Assembly: GCA_001632435.1 (NCBI GenBank)
Contig: KV424059.1
Span: forward strand, 1-64,000
Reading direction: 5' to 3'
Length of the DNA stretch: 64,000 bases
Origin: Calocera cornea HHB12733
Lineage: Eukaryota; Basidiomycota; Dacrymycetes; Dacrymycetales; Dacrymycetaceae
Made by a program: the position numbers and the translations under genes. The notes below the pieces were generated by a model. It had not been told where the DNA came from, ran no database searches, and was given only the letters and a program-made list of their open reading frames with translations. Of this stretch, positions 34,657-46,471 are shown in pieces. Positions within the stretch are counted from its first letter, which is position 1, and each line of letters begins with the position of its first letter.

Positions 34657-36493
34657 ATGGCCACAGCTGTTCGTGACATACTGTGGCTGGAAGAGGCCCC
34701 CTCAGAGATGATGTCGATGGTGCGTTGCCATACAGTGCATATATGCAACGCTGAAGGGTTGACTCACTAATATGTACATATATGCATGCAGGTTATGTCG
34801 CATGCTGGCCCTCGTGAGATCTTAAACCTCTCTTTCACCAACAAGGCTATGCAAGCACGCCTCACAGCATCTGAGGCCAAGTCAATCTGGGTGAAGGCCC
34901 GTGCAAACTATCCGGGACTCCCCAACCTTCCACCAGGTCTCACAGAACAAGGCTATGCAGCTATGGTCTTTGGAAGCTACTGTCAGGTGGGTACTTTTGT
35001 ATGACCTTCCATAACGCTCACTGATGTGTTTAAGTCCTGTGGAAAAGAATGCAAGAGCCACACTGCCGAACTCTTGATGCCATGGCTGCTAATTCGTCTC
35101 TGCTTCAAATGCATGCGAGACGAATGTATTGGAAGCAGGAGGGCTTTGGACATACTTGGCAATGATCCGACTCTTCTTCCACTACTACCAGCTTACTGTA
35201 TGCTCCAACTCACTTGCGCTACCAATGACGCGGAGAATGCTGACTTGTGCATGTGCAGTCAAGGACTATGACAACAAGGATTACCGTCGTGCCAGGTATC
35301 TTCGAAGTGCGGTAAAAGTCTTGCAGAAAAAATTGGCCACCCTGTCGATCACCGAAGCTGAGAAGTACAAAGAAGAGAGGCGCACATATATGCAGAGACT
35401 ATGCCAGGCATGTCTCAAATTCGAGACAGTACGATATGGTGCTGAAGGGCAGCAGAGTTCTCTTGACATTCACCAGTTCATGTCGGAACAGTATCGTGCT
35501 GAGCTGGAAAGAGCGGAGAAGAAGCAGAAGCAGAGACAGACTGAGTAGGCTATATTCCCCGATGATGGCTCATACTGACTAACCACCTTCTCCCAGGATT
35601 CTGACCCGTATGGCAGCTCTGGGATACAAGGCTTTCTATTTGAAGTCCAAAACCTTCTTGTCTCATAAGTTAGTGAGGCGTCGCACTCCCTTAACCTCGC
35701 GCGGCAAGGCCCCTCACTACAACCACACGAGCTTCGCTGATCTCATGTCTGTAGAGTTCGAGAAGATCCACCCGGCGCTCGAAGAACTTGTGAACACAAT
35801 CATGCATCGTGATCTGGTACACCGTTATGACGATCGAAACTCTGACCACCTGCGGAACATCTTCGTTAACGAGTGGCACGCGCTTCCAAACGACTCGGAG
35901 AGAAATTCGTTTCTGCCGATCATCGATTTCATGGAACTGCCAGCTGTGAGCAAACTACAAGAGCTTCATGTCCCAGACAGAGAGTTCTACGCTGCTGTGG
36001 AAGACGCTCGGTTGCGCATTACTGAGGAAGTGGAGGATTTTCTGGCGGGGATGCGCCAAGATCTTTTCAACCTCTACTGTCAGTACTACGACGACGAGCT
36101 GATAGACGACGACGATGGGCGAGCAGAATTCCTCTCGCGCGCGGATACTGTGTTTACCACCGGAGACATGCCGAACGGCCCTGTTCTGCATTATTCGACC
36201 CTTTTCCGACCTGCTGTATTCCTGCCGCTGTCAAGCAAAGACTTCCCTTACAGCAACGAGCATCCGTATCTGGATCATCCATGGAGCGTGTATCTGGGGC
36301 GGCTATCGGTCAACGAGAAGCAGGTGGCGGCAATGAGAAAGATTAGGGCATCCCATTATCTGAAACGTAATGCCCCCTTTACCCTGCTTGAACGCCGGAC
36401 CGGCTGGAGATGCGAGGTGCGTCAATCTCCTTGGCTTGCCAGCTTTGCTAATCGATTTCTTCTGTTTAAAAGCTCGCACTTCTACAGCAATAA
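34657..36493 (+). CDS. F-box/Cys4 family protein, copy D
   Basis: Multi-exon gene. The head ends ILWLEEAPSEMMSM; after an intron comes VMSHAGPREILNLSFTNKAM, then ANYPGLPNLPPGLTEQGYAA. An intron-split CxxC (YCQ-SCG) is followed by LLIRLCFKCMRDECI. The C-terminal half has ILTRMAALGYKAFYL, RNSFLPIIDFMELPAVSKL and ITEEVEDFLAGMRQDLFNLY. The last exon, after a 56-nt intron (36417-36472), adds only LALLQQ before the stop at 36491-36493, so it lacks the acidic tail of copies C, E and F. The ATG at 34657 was used; the frame is open upstream through a Pro-rich stretch to an intron-like acceptor near 34547, so an upstream exon is possible. The MITE lies about 220 nt before this start. Confidence 0.75.
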
Positions 36494-37608
36494 TTCTAGA
36501 CAACTATGAAGCAGCCTATCATTCCCACAAGTCCACCTCAAACATGGAGCGCATCACATCAGTTTAAAGTATATGCAATGTGCAACGCCCCCACTTCCAG
36601 CACGATTCTATCAAGTCGATCAGACATATGTCGGTCTTGTCCACAGCACTGTACTCACCTTGCCCACCATGCCCCTTATATCAGCCATCAGACAATTAAT
36701 GATATAATGAGAGTAGACAACAATGAAATGGATGTGGTGTTCGTTAGCTGAACTGCACGCTAGTGATAGCATGGTGGCACTACTAGGGTGCCGGATCCAA
36801 ACTGTTAGTTCTGGTACCGTTGGACATCATGCAGGGAGACTGGGGACGGTCTCCAACAGTCGCGCTGAGTCGTCTTTAGCGTCTTGACTAGTCTCAATTT
36901 GAGCGTCTTCTACCGCTTGGCCAGCCCGAACCGCTCCTTCGATATTAACTGTTGTGTGACCCATGTTCTGCCGGTTGGTTGTGGATGAAGCTCATCGATG
37001 AACTTGGGCAAGCGAGGCATCGTTTGACAGCGTCGTAGTGGTCGAGGGTGGAGCGGTGGTACCACGCGAACCTCGAAGCGCATGGAAGAACGGACGAATG
37101 GCGGCGTGGGCGTCCAGATCTAGCACCTCAGAATATGGTTCTGCATGGTCGGGCTACAGTAGACGTGGGGAGAGGTCAATGGTTGGGGTGTGGAGTCTTG
37201 GGTTTGGACGTCGACTCTGGACTTCCACCCAAATGGCATGGCGGACAGTCGACCCATGCAGAGTGAGTAGCTTTGTTTACTTTGTATTCTGTCCTTGCAT
37301 AAGCTCAATGGATCAAAGATGACTTTGTGTGCTTGTCGTTGGCTTCTGCGGTCGATCAATGGCTTGAAACATACATATCGCATTGATGCAATGTGACAAT
37401 TCGCGATGGTCTGTATGAATGGGATAGAGCGACGTGTATGGAAATCCTTCATGTGAGCTCGTCCTTTCAGTGCTTGTCAAGGTGCTTTCTCGTTGATTAG
37501 CCATTACTCTTCGTCATTCGTCCGAGGGACAACGTGACGCGGCAATCTGAGACCGGACATACTTGCCCCCTTTATCCCAGACCACCATCGTCTCTTCACA
37601 CAAGCCAA
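36494..37608. other. Intergenic, nothing recognised
   Basis: About 1.1 kb between tandem F-box copies D and E. Only short unsupported frames were seen. Confidence 0.5.
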
Positions 37609-39726
37609 ATGGACTTGCTATCCTCGTCATCATCTTTACTGTCGATAGCAGATGTAATGTGAGTATATAACCTCCTACGTGTAGCTTATTTGGTTTCGAA
37701 CTCACATATATGCGCAGGTTCTCCGCCTCTCCGCCTGTCAGCCTGCCATCCGCGAGCAGCGGCAAACATCGAGCAACGTCATCCAACGGCATTACTGATC
37801 GTCGACGACTGAGTCAAAAGCGCAAGCCTAAACGCTTGATCAAGTGGTTCGAGGAGACGCCGAACAGCATTATGATCCAAGTGTGTCTTAGAAGGACGCA
37901 TATATGCGCATCAAAACCGCGTGCTAACGCGTAAATACCCACAGATTATCTCTTACTTGAAGCCAGCTCATCTCTTGCGCCTATCATATACGAACAAGAC
38001 TATGCGAGCGTGGCTCACCGCTCCGGAGACGAGTCCTCTATGGGTGCAAGCCCGCGCCAACGTACACGGACTGCCCTCCTTGCCGCGTGATTTCACCGAA
38101 TGGACCTACGCTGCTTTCATGTTTCAGGAAATCTGCCAAGTAGGTGCGCCTGCTGCATTGATGCAACTGGCCCTAAGTGCAGCCAGATGTGTGGAGGAAA
38201 TAGCCCTGGCATGGTCGAGATGGTAGATCTTCGCATTCGGCTGTGCGCGAAGTGTATGCATGCGCATTGCATCAATGGTCTCGATGCTCGCCAGCTTCTG
38301 GGTGATGTGAAGCTGCTTTCTCTCATACCAGCATATAGTGAGCTGAGACTGCTTCAATGTGGACGATGTTCTAACTGCGGTCCAGCTCCCACGGGTAGAC
38401 TGGAATCAAAGTTTTCCCTTTTCTGTCGCAGTGAAGTCCTACAACTACTCCATCATCGCTCAGCTATCACGGATGTCGACGAATTGGCACTCTTTGACGA
38501 GCAAAAAGTTCAGTATATGAAGCAAATAGAAATGGTGATGTGCAACTACCTTGTTGTCAGTGGCACGTTCTGACCAACAGCAGAGCAGTGAAGCTATCGA
38601 AAAAAGATTTTCCTTCTCACCAAAGAAGGCAACCGCCGATATGAGAGCTGAGTTTAATGATAGATGCAAAGAGTGTGTCACGTCTTCGGCTCATCCGACA
38701 TGTTGTAATCGTATTCTGCCAGATTTCTAGACCGTTTGGGAGCGTTGGGACATGACAGTCAAGACATGAAGCAGATCGACTTACGAGCACTTGCCATGAC
38801 GAAACTACAGAAGCGCTTCGAAAAATGCAGTACGATTTTCCAATCGCTGTATACCATCGTGCTGACATGGACAGCTTGGGAAATACTGCGTCCACACCTG
38901 GAAGAAGCTGTCAATGCCAAGAAGAAGGACCGAATTACCGCTGAGTATTCGTCACGCAACAACACCGGACTTCGTGCCCTGTTCTCTGAGCTGTATCTAT
39001 CTCTGCCGACTCGTATCGAGAAGAATACTTTTCTGCCAATTCTGGACTTTCTGGATCTGTCGACTGTACGAGGTCTGCTCGATAACTGTTTGCCCGAGGA
39101 CGAGTTTCGCCCGGCCTTATCGTCGGCTATCCCAAGCATCAAGGATGAAGTCGAAACGTTCTGTGCATCTATGCGGCGCGATCTTGCTGATCTGTGGTGC
39201 ACCGGAAGAGGATGCCCTGGCGTGTTCAAGAGCAAAAGCGATAGCTGGCTGTCCGAGTTCTTATCCTTGGCTCGCGTGGTGTTCGTTATGGGCGATTCGG
39301 ACAATGAGGTGATTGTTCACTACCCGACTCTCTTCAAGCGACAGATACTGGGATCCCTCTCCGTCGCAAACAGGGTCAACGAGCGTCCCGTTGCCTCTCA
39401 CCCTAATCTGGACGAAGCTTGGACTTTCTACCGTTCTCAGCTGAAGTACAGTCATCGACATTACGAGGCAATGTGCCATACTCTACAGCAGTACTTCACG
39501 GGCAAGTGGGAGGAGGCTCCTCTGGAGTTGTTGCAGGACAACGGGAGCTGGGAGGACACGGTTCGTGCTGCATTGACTTTGTAACCCTGCGTGAAAGCTG
39601 ACCTGTAACGAGAAGTTCTCTGACTTCCTCTATAACGGCGTTCTGACCTCTCCCTACACGGATCCGTCCATGATTTCAGGCTTTCCCACGTTTGATTCCG
39701 CGTCTGATGAGCTAGATTCCGACTGA
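37609..39726 (+). CDS. F-box/Cys4 family protein, copy E
   Basis: Multi-exon gene. The first exon from ATG 37609 (MDLLSSSSSLLSIADV) joins across an intron to a basic head ending RLIKWFEETPNSIMIQ. Next come IISYLKPAHLLRLSYTNKTM, ANVHGLPSLPRDFTEWTYAA, an intron-split CxxC (ICQ-MCG) and LRIRLCAKCMHAHCINGL, then YTPTGRLESK, FLDRLGALGHDSQDM, KNTFLPILDFLDLSTVRGLL and DEVETFCASMRRDLADLWCT. The final exon follows an intron after WEDT and encodes KFSDFLYNGVLTSPYTDPSM with an acidic end, SASDELDSD. It is the closest relative of copy C. No lesion was seen in the exons read. Confidence 0.78.
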
Positions 39727-40866
39727 TGCGCGCCATGGCATGACCCTCCACCTCCTTCTCCTGGGCAGCCTCGCTCTGTTACTGTGTATGCCCCATGATC
39801 TGGCTGCGATCTGTCTTCCGAGCGTTATCCGATCAAATGAGAACTGATGATAACTGTACTTAGCTGTTCTGTATCTACCCTACGTAAGACGATGTCATGG
39901 ATGCGCAATGTGCGCTGATGAATGAATGAATTGTCTACCGGTGCCGCCGGGGATCCGCTCCATCGTCCGCGGACAGGGGCGGCCGACACGGCTTCTCCTG
40001 TAATTTCACGCCGAGCCTTCTGCGAAAGAAGGGTGCCTGGCGGAAGCTATTGTCGCCCTGTCGACGCGCCGCGCGCCGCAGAACGCGTGCAAACCCGTTT
40101 CCGAGGAACGCCTCTAACGCCGCCCCAACGACCGGCATCACCATCTCGTTTGCGCCGCATAATCATGCGCACAACGCGCAGGGCGCAGGCGCTTAACCAC
40201 CTCAATACTCATCCTCCTTACGTCGCCGCCTGACACTGAAGGCCCTCGTCTTCCAACTCTCGTGCATTCCGTCTTCAATGTCGTAGGGGAGACTGTCCGT
40301 GTCTGCTACTCGAGGGCGCATTCTTGGACGGCGGGAGGGACTGTCGGCCACGCTGATGCAAGTGCCAAAAGGAAGAACGCCACAGCACGCTCATTTCGGA
40401 AATGCACGGGTGCGCGGAAATGCACGACGTGCGGCGTGACCTAGAAGCCGGGGACTGAATGCAATTTACCTGCACGAGGTTGTCCTGCGCGGCTAAGACG
40501 GTTCCGAACAAGGAGGCTTCGCTTGTATTCTCATTGTGCAGGCTTTCTTCTCCTGTCTGAAACGACATGCTCCTATGGAAAGTTCCTCCAAGCGCTAAGG
40601 AACGATGCTGCTCGTGCGAGCCCCTATACATTGGCTCTTCGCCCTGGTTCGGAACCTTCGAGAGACGCGTGATTAAGCATTCACTTGACCAGACGTGGGA
40701 GCGGCGTGACCAAGAGTAGATCCTATCTGTGAATGTGACTGTGCCTAGTGCGAGTCTGTGGTGGAAAACGCGCCGTACATATATAGAGGGGAACTCAGTG
40801 CAGGACTCCACCCATCGGGATCACGCTCTACCACGACCACGACTAGCTCACCTCTATTGCGCAACC
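39727..40866. other. Intergenic, promoter of copy F at right end
   Basis: No gene was recognised. The last 100 nt carry a TATA-like box and a CA/CT-rich leader before the copy F start. Confidence 0.5.
40776..40788 (+). promoter_or_regulatory. TATA-like box upstream of copy F
   Basis: tacatatatagag lies about 85 nt upstream of the copy F ATG, a reasonable core-promoter spacing in a fungus. Confidence 0.45.
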
Positions 40867-42959
40867 ATGTCGAACAATACTCCCTCGCTCTCTGACACAA
40901 CTCTGACGCCTGACATGACTCCAGTCGAGTAAGTGATATACCCTTGCATAGATGATACAGATCTAGCTCACCGCTCTGGATATACAGCGCTAGTCCCGGA
41001 CCCATAGTCGATCAGCACCAGCCACGAGCTAAGAAGAGACGAATCAAGAGATCTGAGGAGACCATGGATATACCAGGGCGCGGAAGTAAGATATACACCA
41101 ACGCACCGATTGAGATATTTCTTGAGGTAAGCACGACACCTACATGCCGCATATAGTCTCTTTTTGCGTTTTGTACCCGCGACTAAGGTACATACATGCA
41201 GATCCTATCCTATCTAGATCCTCTCGACATCCTCAAAATCTCCCAGACCAGCAAGACTCTCCGAGGGTTTCTGAACGACAAGGAGTCACAATACATTTGG
41301 CGCCAGGCGCGTGCCAATGTGCCTGGGCTGCCACCCGATCTCCCGGTCGACTTCACAGAGCCGCAGTATGCGGCTTATCTGTTTCAAGAGATCTGTCAAG
41401 TGAGTAGTTTATTTTCTGTGGCAATAGACAGGAGTCTGACATAGTGCAGGTCTGTGGTGGCACCACGAAAAAATTCGGACGTATTGGCCTGGCAGCTCTC
41501 CGGGTCCGTCTGTGCTCCAAGTGCACAGTGCAGCACTGTATGAATGCCGGGCCGGCGGCGAAGATCCTTGGTGGGATCCAAAGGCTGCTCCTGATTCCGG
41601 GCTACAGTATGTTTCACAGCGTGCTGAGGTATGCATACAGTGACTGATATATAATATAGCGCCCAATGGACGACTGGTGGCGAGAGACTCAAGATACGCT
41701 CGGGACGCAGTCATGAATATGATGCGCCGTCTTCAGTCGATCACCAGCTCAGGGGGAGACCTCGATGCATTTGTGCGGGAGAGACTTGCATATATGCAGG
41801 TCGTGGAAGCGGTGAGAATCAATACAACATTCTGTCTCTGACGTTTGTTGACACAAGGCAGAGCTCGCTTCAGATCGCCAATTTCTTCGAACAAACACGT
41901 GAAGCAGTCCTGGCGCCGAAGCACGACCAAAACGAGGACAACTACAGAGAGTGCGTCACCAACTTCTGAAAGCCTGAGGTCTACTAAATGGTTATGTTAG
42001 CTTTGTGGCGCGATTGCAATCCTTGGGCTATGAAGCGGAAGATCTGACTTTCACTGTGCTGCAGGACTTCTGCTACCGCGAGCTGAAAAAGCCCATTGGT
42101 GCCTGTAGTAAGTGTTCGGGGTTCAAATATTGTGACTGAGCTGATTTCCATAGCCTGGAAATTCGCTGGAACAAAGATGGAGGCTTTCGTCGCGTCCCAG
42201 AAGAAACGTCGACTCGACGCCATCTTCGTGCCCCGCAATACCGCGAAGCTGCGGGCTGTGTTCGTGGCCTTCTATCTCCGGCTTCCAAGTTCTCTGGAGA
42301 AGAACACCTTTCTTCCGGTGCTAGACTTTCTTCAACTCCCAGCCGTCAAACCATTCCTCGATAGCCATGATTCGGACGAGGAATTCGATGCCGCCGTGAC
42401 GCAAGCCCTTCCAGATATCGAAGAAGAAATCCATGCATTCCATGCTCAGATGCAGTCCGACCTAGTTGACGTATATCTTGCTTTCATCGGCTCGCCACTC
42501 TCTGCCGCAGAGAAGGGCCCCATCTGGTGCGAACGGTTTCTGTTGCTGGCGACAACGTTGTTCTCGCCAGAAGGCTCTACCAGCATCCTCCACTATTCCA
42601 ATCTGTTTGAACGCTGTCTGTTCTCTTCCGTAGCGGCTGAAGCAGCGTCGCCTACATCGTGCGATGCCCATCCGACTCTGTCGCGGAACTGGACGTTCTA
42701 TCTCGCCAAGCTTCAGTACAGCCCCATGCTGGCGAAAGTAATGCTCAGGACCCTCAAACAATGCGGTCTACCGCACTCCGGAGTTACCTTCAGTCAGCTA
42801 GAAGAGCACAATGGTTGGAGAGGTATAGTACGTTCATATTTTCCCTTCTACCCCCATGACACTCGAATGCTAATCAAGCGTTAGTTCTCCAAGTGTCACT
42901 TGCAGATTGCGTACTCCAACGGCGACGAAGGCTCTGACAACGAGCTCGAGATGGACTAA
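40867..42959 (+). CDS. F-box/Cys4 family protein, copy F
   Basis: Multi-exon gene from ATG 40867 (MSNNTPSLSDTTLTPDMTPV). The basic head AKKRRIKRSEE leads to NAPIEIFLE; after an intron comes ILSYLDPLDILKISQTSKTL, then ANVPGLPPDLPVDFTEPQYA. An intron-split CxxC (ICQ-VCG) is followed by LRVRLCSKCTVQHCMNAG. Further blocks are YTPNGRLVAR, FVARLQSLGYEAEDL, KNTFLPVLDFLQLPAVKPFL and IEEEIHAFHAQMQSDLVDVY. The last exon reads FSKCHLQIAYSNGDEGSDNE, ending LEMD with the stop at 42957-42959. It is a typical family member with all blocks in order. Confidence 0.78.
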
Positions 42960-43958
42960 TGGGGATACACCGCGCTGTTAAGGCCAGGTTGCCCGTCATT
43001 CCCTTCGTCTGAGTTGTCGTACAACACAAACAAATGCCCTGCTCTAGAAGTCCACCCTTCCTACTGAGCTCGAGAATGTTTACTCAGAACGCACAATCAC
43101 AATTCCACCGCGTTCCAAGATAATCAATCACATTGTAACCAAGTACCCTAGCGAATTGTGTGCACTCATGCTCGGATAGACGATGAATTCTCAAGGTGCT
43201 CCGTGGCCTTCTCTTCCTTATCCACATCTGACCACCGTTCGGACATTGGTGCTTCGTGTGTGTGAAGGGCTTTCTCGACAATGTCCCCCGTTACTTGGGC
43301 GGCAGCAGGGTCAACGCCAAGTCAGGTACCGGCAACGGCTGCTTGCTCTCCGTCGAAAATGACAGCAAGTTCTTCAAGTGTGTGCCCCTTGGTCTCCTTG
43401 AAGACAACGTAATTCAAGGCTGCGGCCATGCGTTAGCTCCGAATGCCAGGGTCACGAGTTCTCGGAAGGTCGGCTCGAATCCAACCTCTTTCGGACTCTC
43501 CGCTGCTCCCCCTCTCCCTCCAGTTAGACCCGAACGGCAGTAGCGTTCGTTCCACCACTGCGGTCACCTAGGTTCTTTCCGTACCATGAAGGTAGCTCCC
43601 CATAGGATCAGCTGGGACTGCCGGGAGAACACCGAATGGGGTATACTCGCGCGGGGCGGGGAGCCTTGACCACCTGTAGCCAGCACTTTCCGCCAGGTGA
43701 CGCTTATTCCGGCCTTTGGGAACGAGACAACAGGGCCGAAACGACACACATGTGACCGTCCTGATATCAATTATGGTTGGGTAGTCCAGAGACTTTGATG
43801 GTTGGAATGTGGAGACGTGTCATGTCATGAAGTTACCCAAAATACAAGAGCATAGAGCTATGGAAACAAGAAACCTTCCAATACAAACCGGGACGATGTG
43901 CTGATCTTGTTTTACAACCACTTCCATTAGCACAATCCACACGACTTCTCTGTCAGAG
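42960..43958. other. Convergent intergenic region with transporter relic
   Basis: About 1 kb between copy F (plus) and the BRCT gene (minus). The only recognised content is the sugar-transporter fragment listed separately. Confidence 0.5.
43322..43429 (-). pseudogene. Relic of an MFS sugar transporter C-terminus
   Basis: A 35-codon stretch reads ALNYVVFKETKGHTLEELAV and ends with an acidic FDGEQAAVAGT tail and a stop. The ETKG-x-TLEE motif followed by an acidic cytoplasmic tail is the signature that closes the last membrane segment of MFS sugar transporters. None of the upstream transporter (12 membrane segments, about 450 residues) could be found in any frame nearby, so this is a truncated remnant. 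Confidence 0.6.
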
Positions 43959-46471
43959 CTATGCCTGATCGACTTCGAAACCATCCTCATCTCCCCTGTT
44001 CGCGAGATAAGCATTTGTGCGTAGCGGGCTACTGAACTTGGCTGGAAGGTGTTAGAGTCTCCCCAACGGCCATGATGAATGACACTCACGTTGATATAGC
44101 AGACTCTGTCTCTTTGCTCGTTCGACCTTATCGCGAAGCTCAAGCATGGGTAGGGCGATGTGGCTGAGATTTGCCTCGTCGAGTAGCTCAACTCTCCTTG
44201 GCTCCATGCTGATTCTCCTTGGACCTCCTCTGCTAACGAACGATCTTGTACTTGGTCGAGTAGAGCATCCAGGAATAGCGCTGACCACACCAGCTCCAGC
44301 ACTAAGATCGAGGCGCCAATCTGCGACATCCACTCGCTGTGCCTCTTCTGCACATTTGACCACCCAACCGACAGCAACCACTTCAGGCTTGGGATCGGGC
44401 AGAGTGTGATAACGGGTGATCGTATGAGGAAGTGGTGACTTCAGAACGAGGTGAGTGAGTGAGGGAGTGGGCGACTTGAGAACCTGCATCAATTGGACAT
44501 GATCCACGTCAGCATTCATCAACCTTTCATCAAGAGAAGCCAACTGACCCTTGCGCCTAGGGCCTTCAGCATCTCGACGAATACTCCGCCGGCGTCATCA
44601 CCATCCTTAGTCCTCACATCAACGAAGACAACACAGCCAGCCAAGGGGGAAAGCATGCGTGGTGTTGCACCCGCGCTGGTACTCGCATCCATTGATGGGT
44701 TGGCTGCGTCCACCATTACTGTGACCGGGTTGGCGAGGAGGGCGAGAGTAGAACTCTTCTGCGAATTCGGGAAAGAATTGGCAATGTTCCTTACGGATGG
44801 TTTCCGAGCATGGTTCTTCGTGGTTGTCGCCGGAGCAGATCGGACTGACGTCTGAGATGCAGGCTTCTCTCGCTTTCCCGACTCTTCATGAAACGACAAG
44901 CGGGAGTTGCTCCGAGGAGCAGGCGGCGGCAGTGACAGCTTGCTCAACGCGGCACTCAGATTGGAGAGGCTTGTCTGCGCTTCGCTGGACATCTTCGACA
45001 GACTCGGTCTGGCAGGTGGCCCGACTTTCCCAACATCGCGTGGTACGTGGTCGTGATCCTTGATAGGCGCCAATATGTCTTGTTGTGTGGCAGTGGCTGT
45101 TGCTCGTGGAGGTGCGCGGAAGGCAGTGGGCGGTGCCTGCTTGCGGACGGCTCGGACAGGGCGTGAACCACTTGCTCGTGTTTGCATTGGATGGCGTGGA
45201 GGTTGCTGTGTGGAAGACGGTGGATAGGCGAGAGGCGTCACCGTTGACGGCCGAATACGACTGGAGCGAACTGGTAGACGAGACGAGGGCAGTCGTCCAG
45301 CCGGTGATAGTACGCGAACCGGAGTTGGAGGTGGCGACGAGGCCACCTCCGCTATTGAAATAGCGAGGGTAGCAGTCGGCGGCGCGGATTGCCGTGGCGG
45401 AGATGCAAGCTGCGCATGGCCATCAGGTAGTGCGGCTGCGGAATCTGAAGGAAAGGATAGGGCAAGCAGAACAGGGTCGATGGCGGAATCTGGAACAGTT
45501 GTTGAAGGCGTGTTCATCGTTATGGGGAAGGTGACCGGAGGCAGCGTCGGTAGGCTAGGTTCCACCCTGCCAATGAACGTTGGGCGGGGTTTCAGGTCCA
45601 CCTCCTTCTCCTTCTCCTTCTCTAACCTATTACCAAGCGCCACTGAGAACAGACTCGCACCTCTTGGACTGCGGGGCAAGGCGCCCTTCTGTAGCTGTGG
45701 CATGCCAGTGAACTTCGTCGGGCTGGTGGGCTGGCGGAGCCTCGTGGGCGACGGAGGCGGTCTCGAGAGGTCGATATGCGGCATTTCGGGTAGAGCTGGC
45801 TTGTCTGCATTGGAAGTAGCAGGGGCTTGTCCAAGGAACGAGAGTCGTGATCGCTTTCGCGGAGATGCATCATCGATGTTCGGGTCTGGTACAGTTAGGT
45901 GGTCGTCGTCAGGACTCTCGATGCTCGGAGGTGATGGTGGAGACGAGTCGCGAGCTCGTTTGAGGGAGAGGTACTCGATCTTGCGCTGAACCTGGCCTAG
46001 ACCTTCGTCCGACTCCGTACCCTCCTCTCCTCCTTCAAGTTCACTATCTCTCGCATCAACTGCCGGCTCGACCGCAGGTGTGATGTTGATGCGTTTCGGG
46101 CTGTCCTTCAACTCGAGGTCCTGTTGATCGCCGAGAGGGATCTTCCTCTTCTTCGTGGAACCGGGTGATGATGGATCCATGGATGTCACGATGAACGGGT
46201 TCTCCTTGTCTTCCTGCGGGGGCGGCCTCGCTATGACTCTTTCGAATTGAAGAGGTGCAACCTGGAAGCTACCGCTGCGCATTGGAGAGAAGGATCTCAT
46301 TTTCTTCGGAGAGCCATCTCGTTCGAGGTTGAGAAGTGCTTCGGACAATGGTATCCTTGTTGATGCGGTCGGTGGTATGAGTCCCTTGTCCATTGCCGCA
46401 GTGTTCGTTGCCGATTCGAGGCGCTGCGTCATGGACCTTGTGCGGATAAAAGGGAAGGATTGGGTAGCCAT
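43959..46471 (-). CDS. BRCT-domain nuclear protein
   Basis: Three exons (46471-44549, 44483-44090, 44041-43959) give 799 aa. The N-terminal 600 residues are basic, Ser/Pro-rich and probably disordered, with many S/TP sites (SPKKMRSFSPMRS, DSPKRINITP) that could be CDK targets. The end of exon 1 and exon 2 encode a BRCT domain: LAGCVVFVDVRTKDGDDAGG, MLKALGAR-VLKSPTPS, THLVLKS, then VVAVGWVVKCAEEAQRVDVA with the conserved Trp. A helical segment follows (LSHIALPMLELRDKVERAKR). BRCT domains bind phosphopeptides in DNA-damage and cell-cycle proteins. A single C-terminal BRCT with a long tail is compatible with an MCPH1-like or similar role, but I cannot place it in a named family. Confidence 0.75.
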
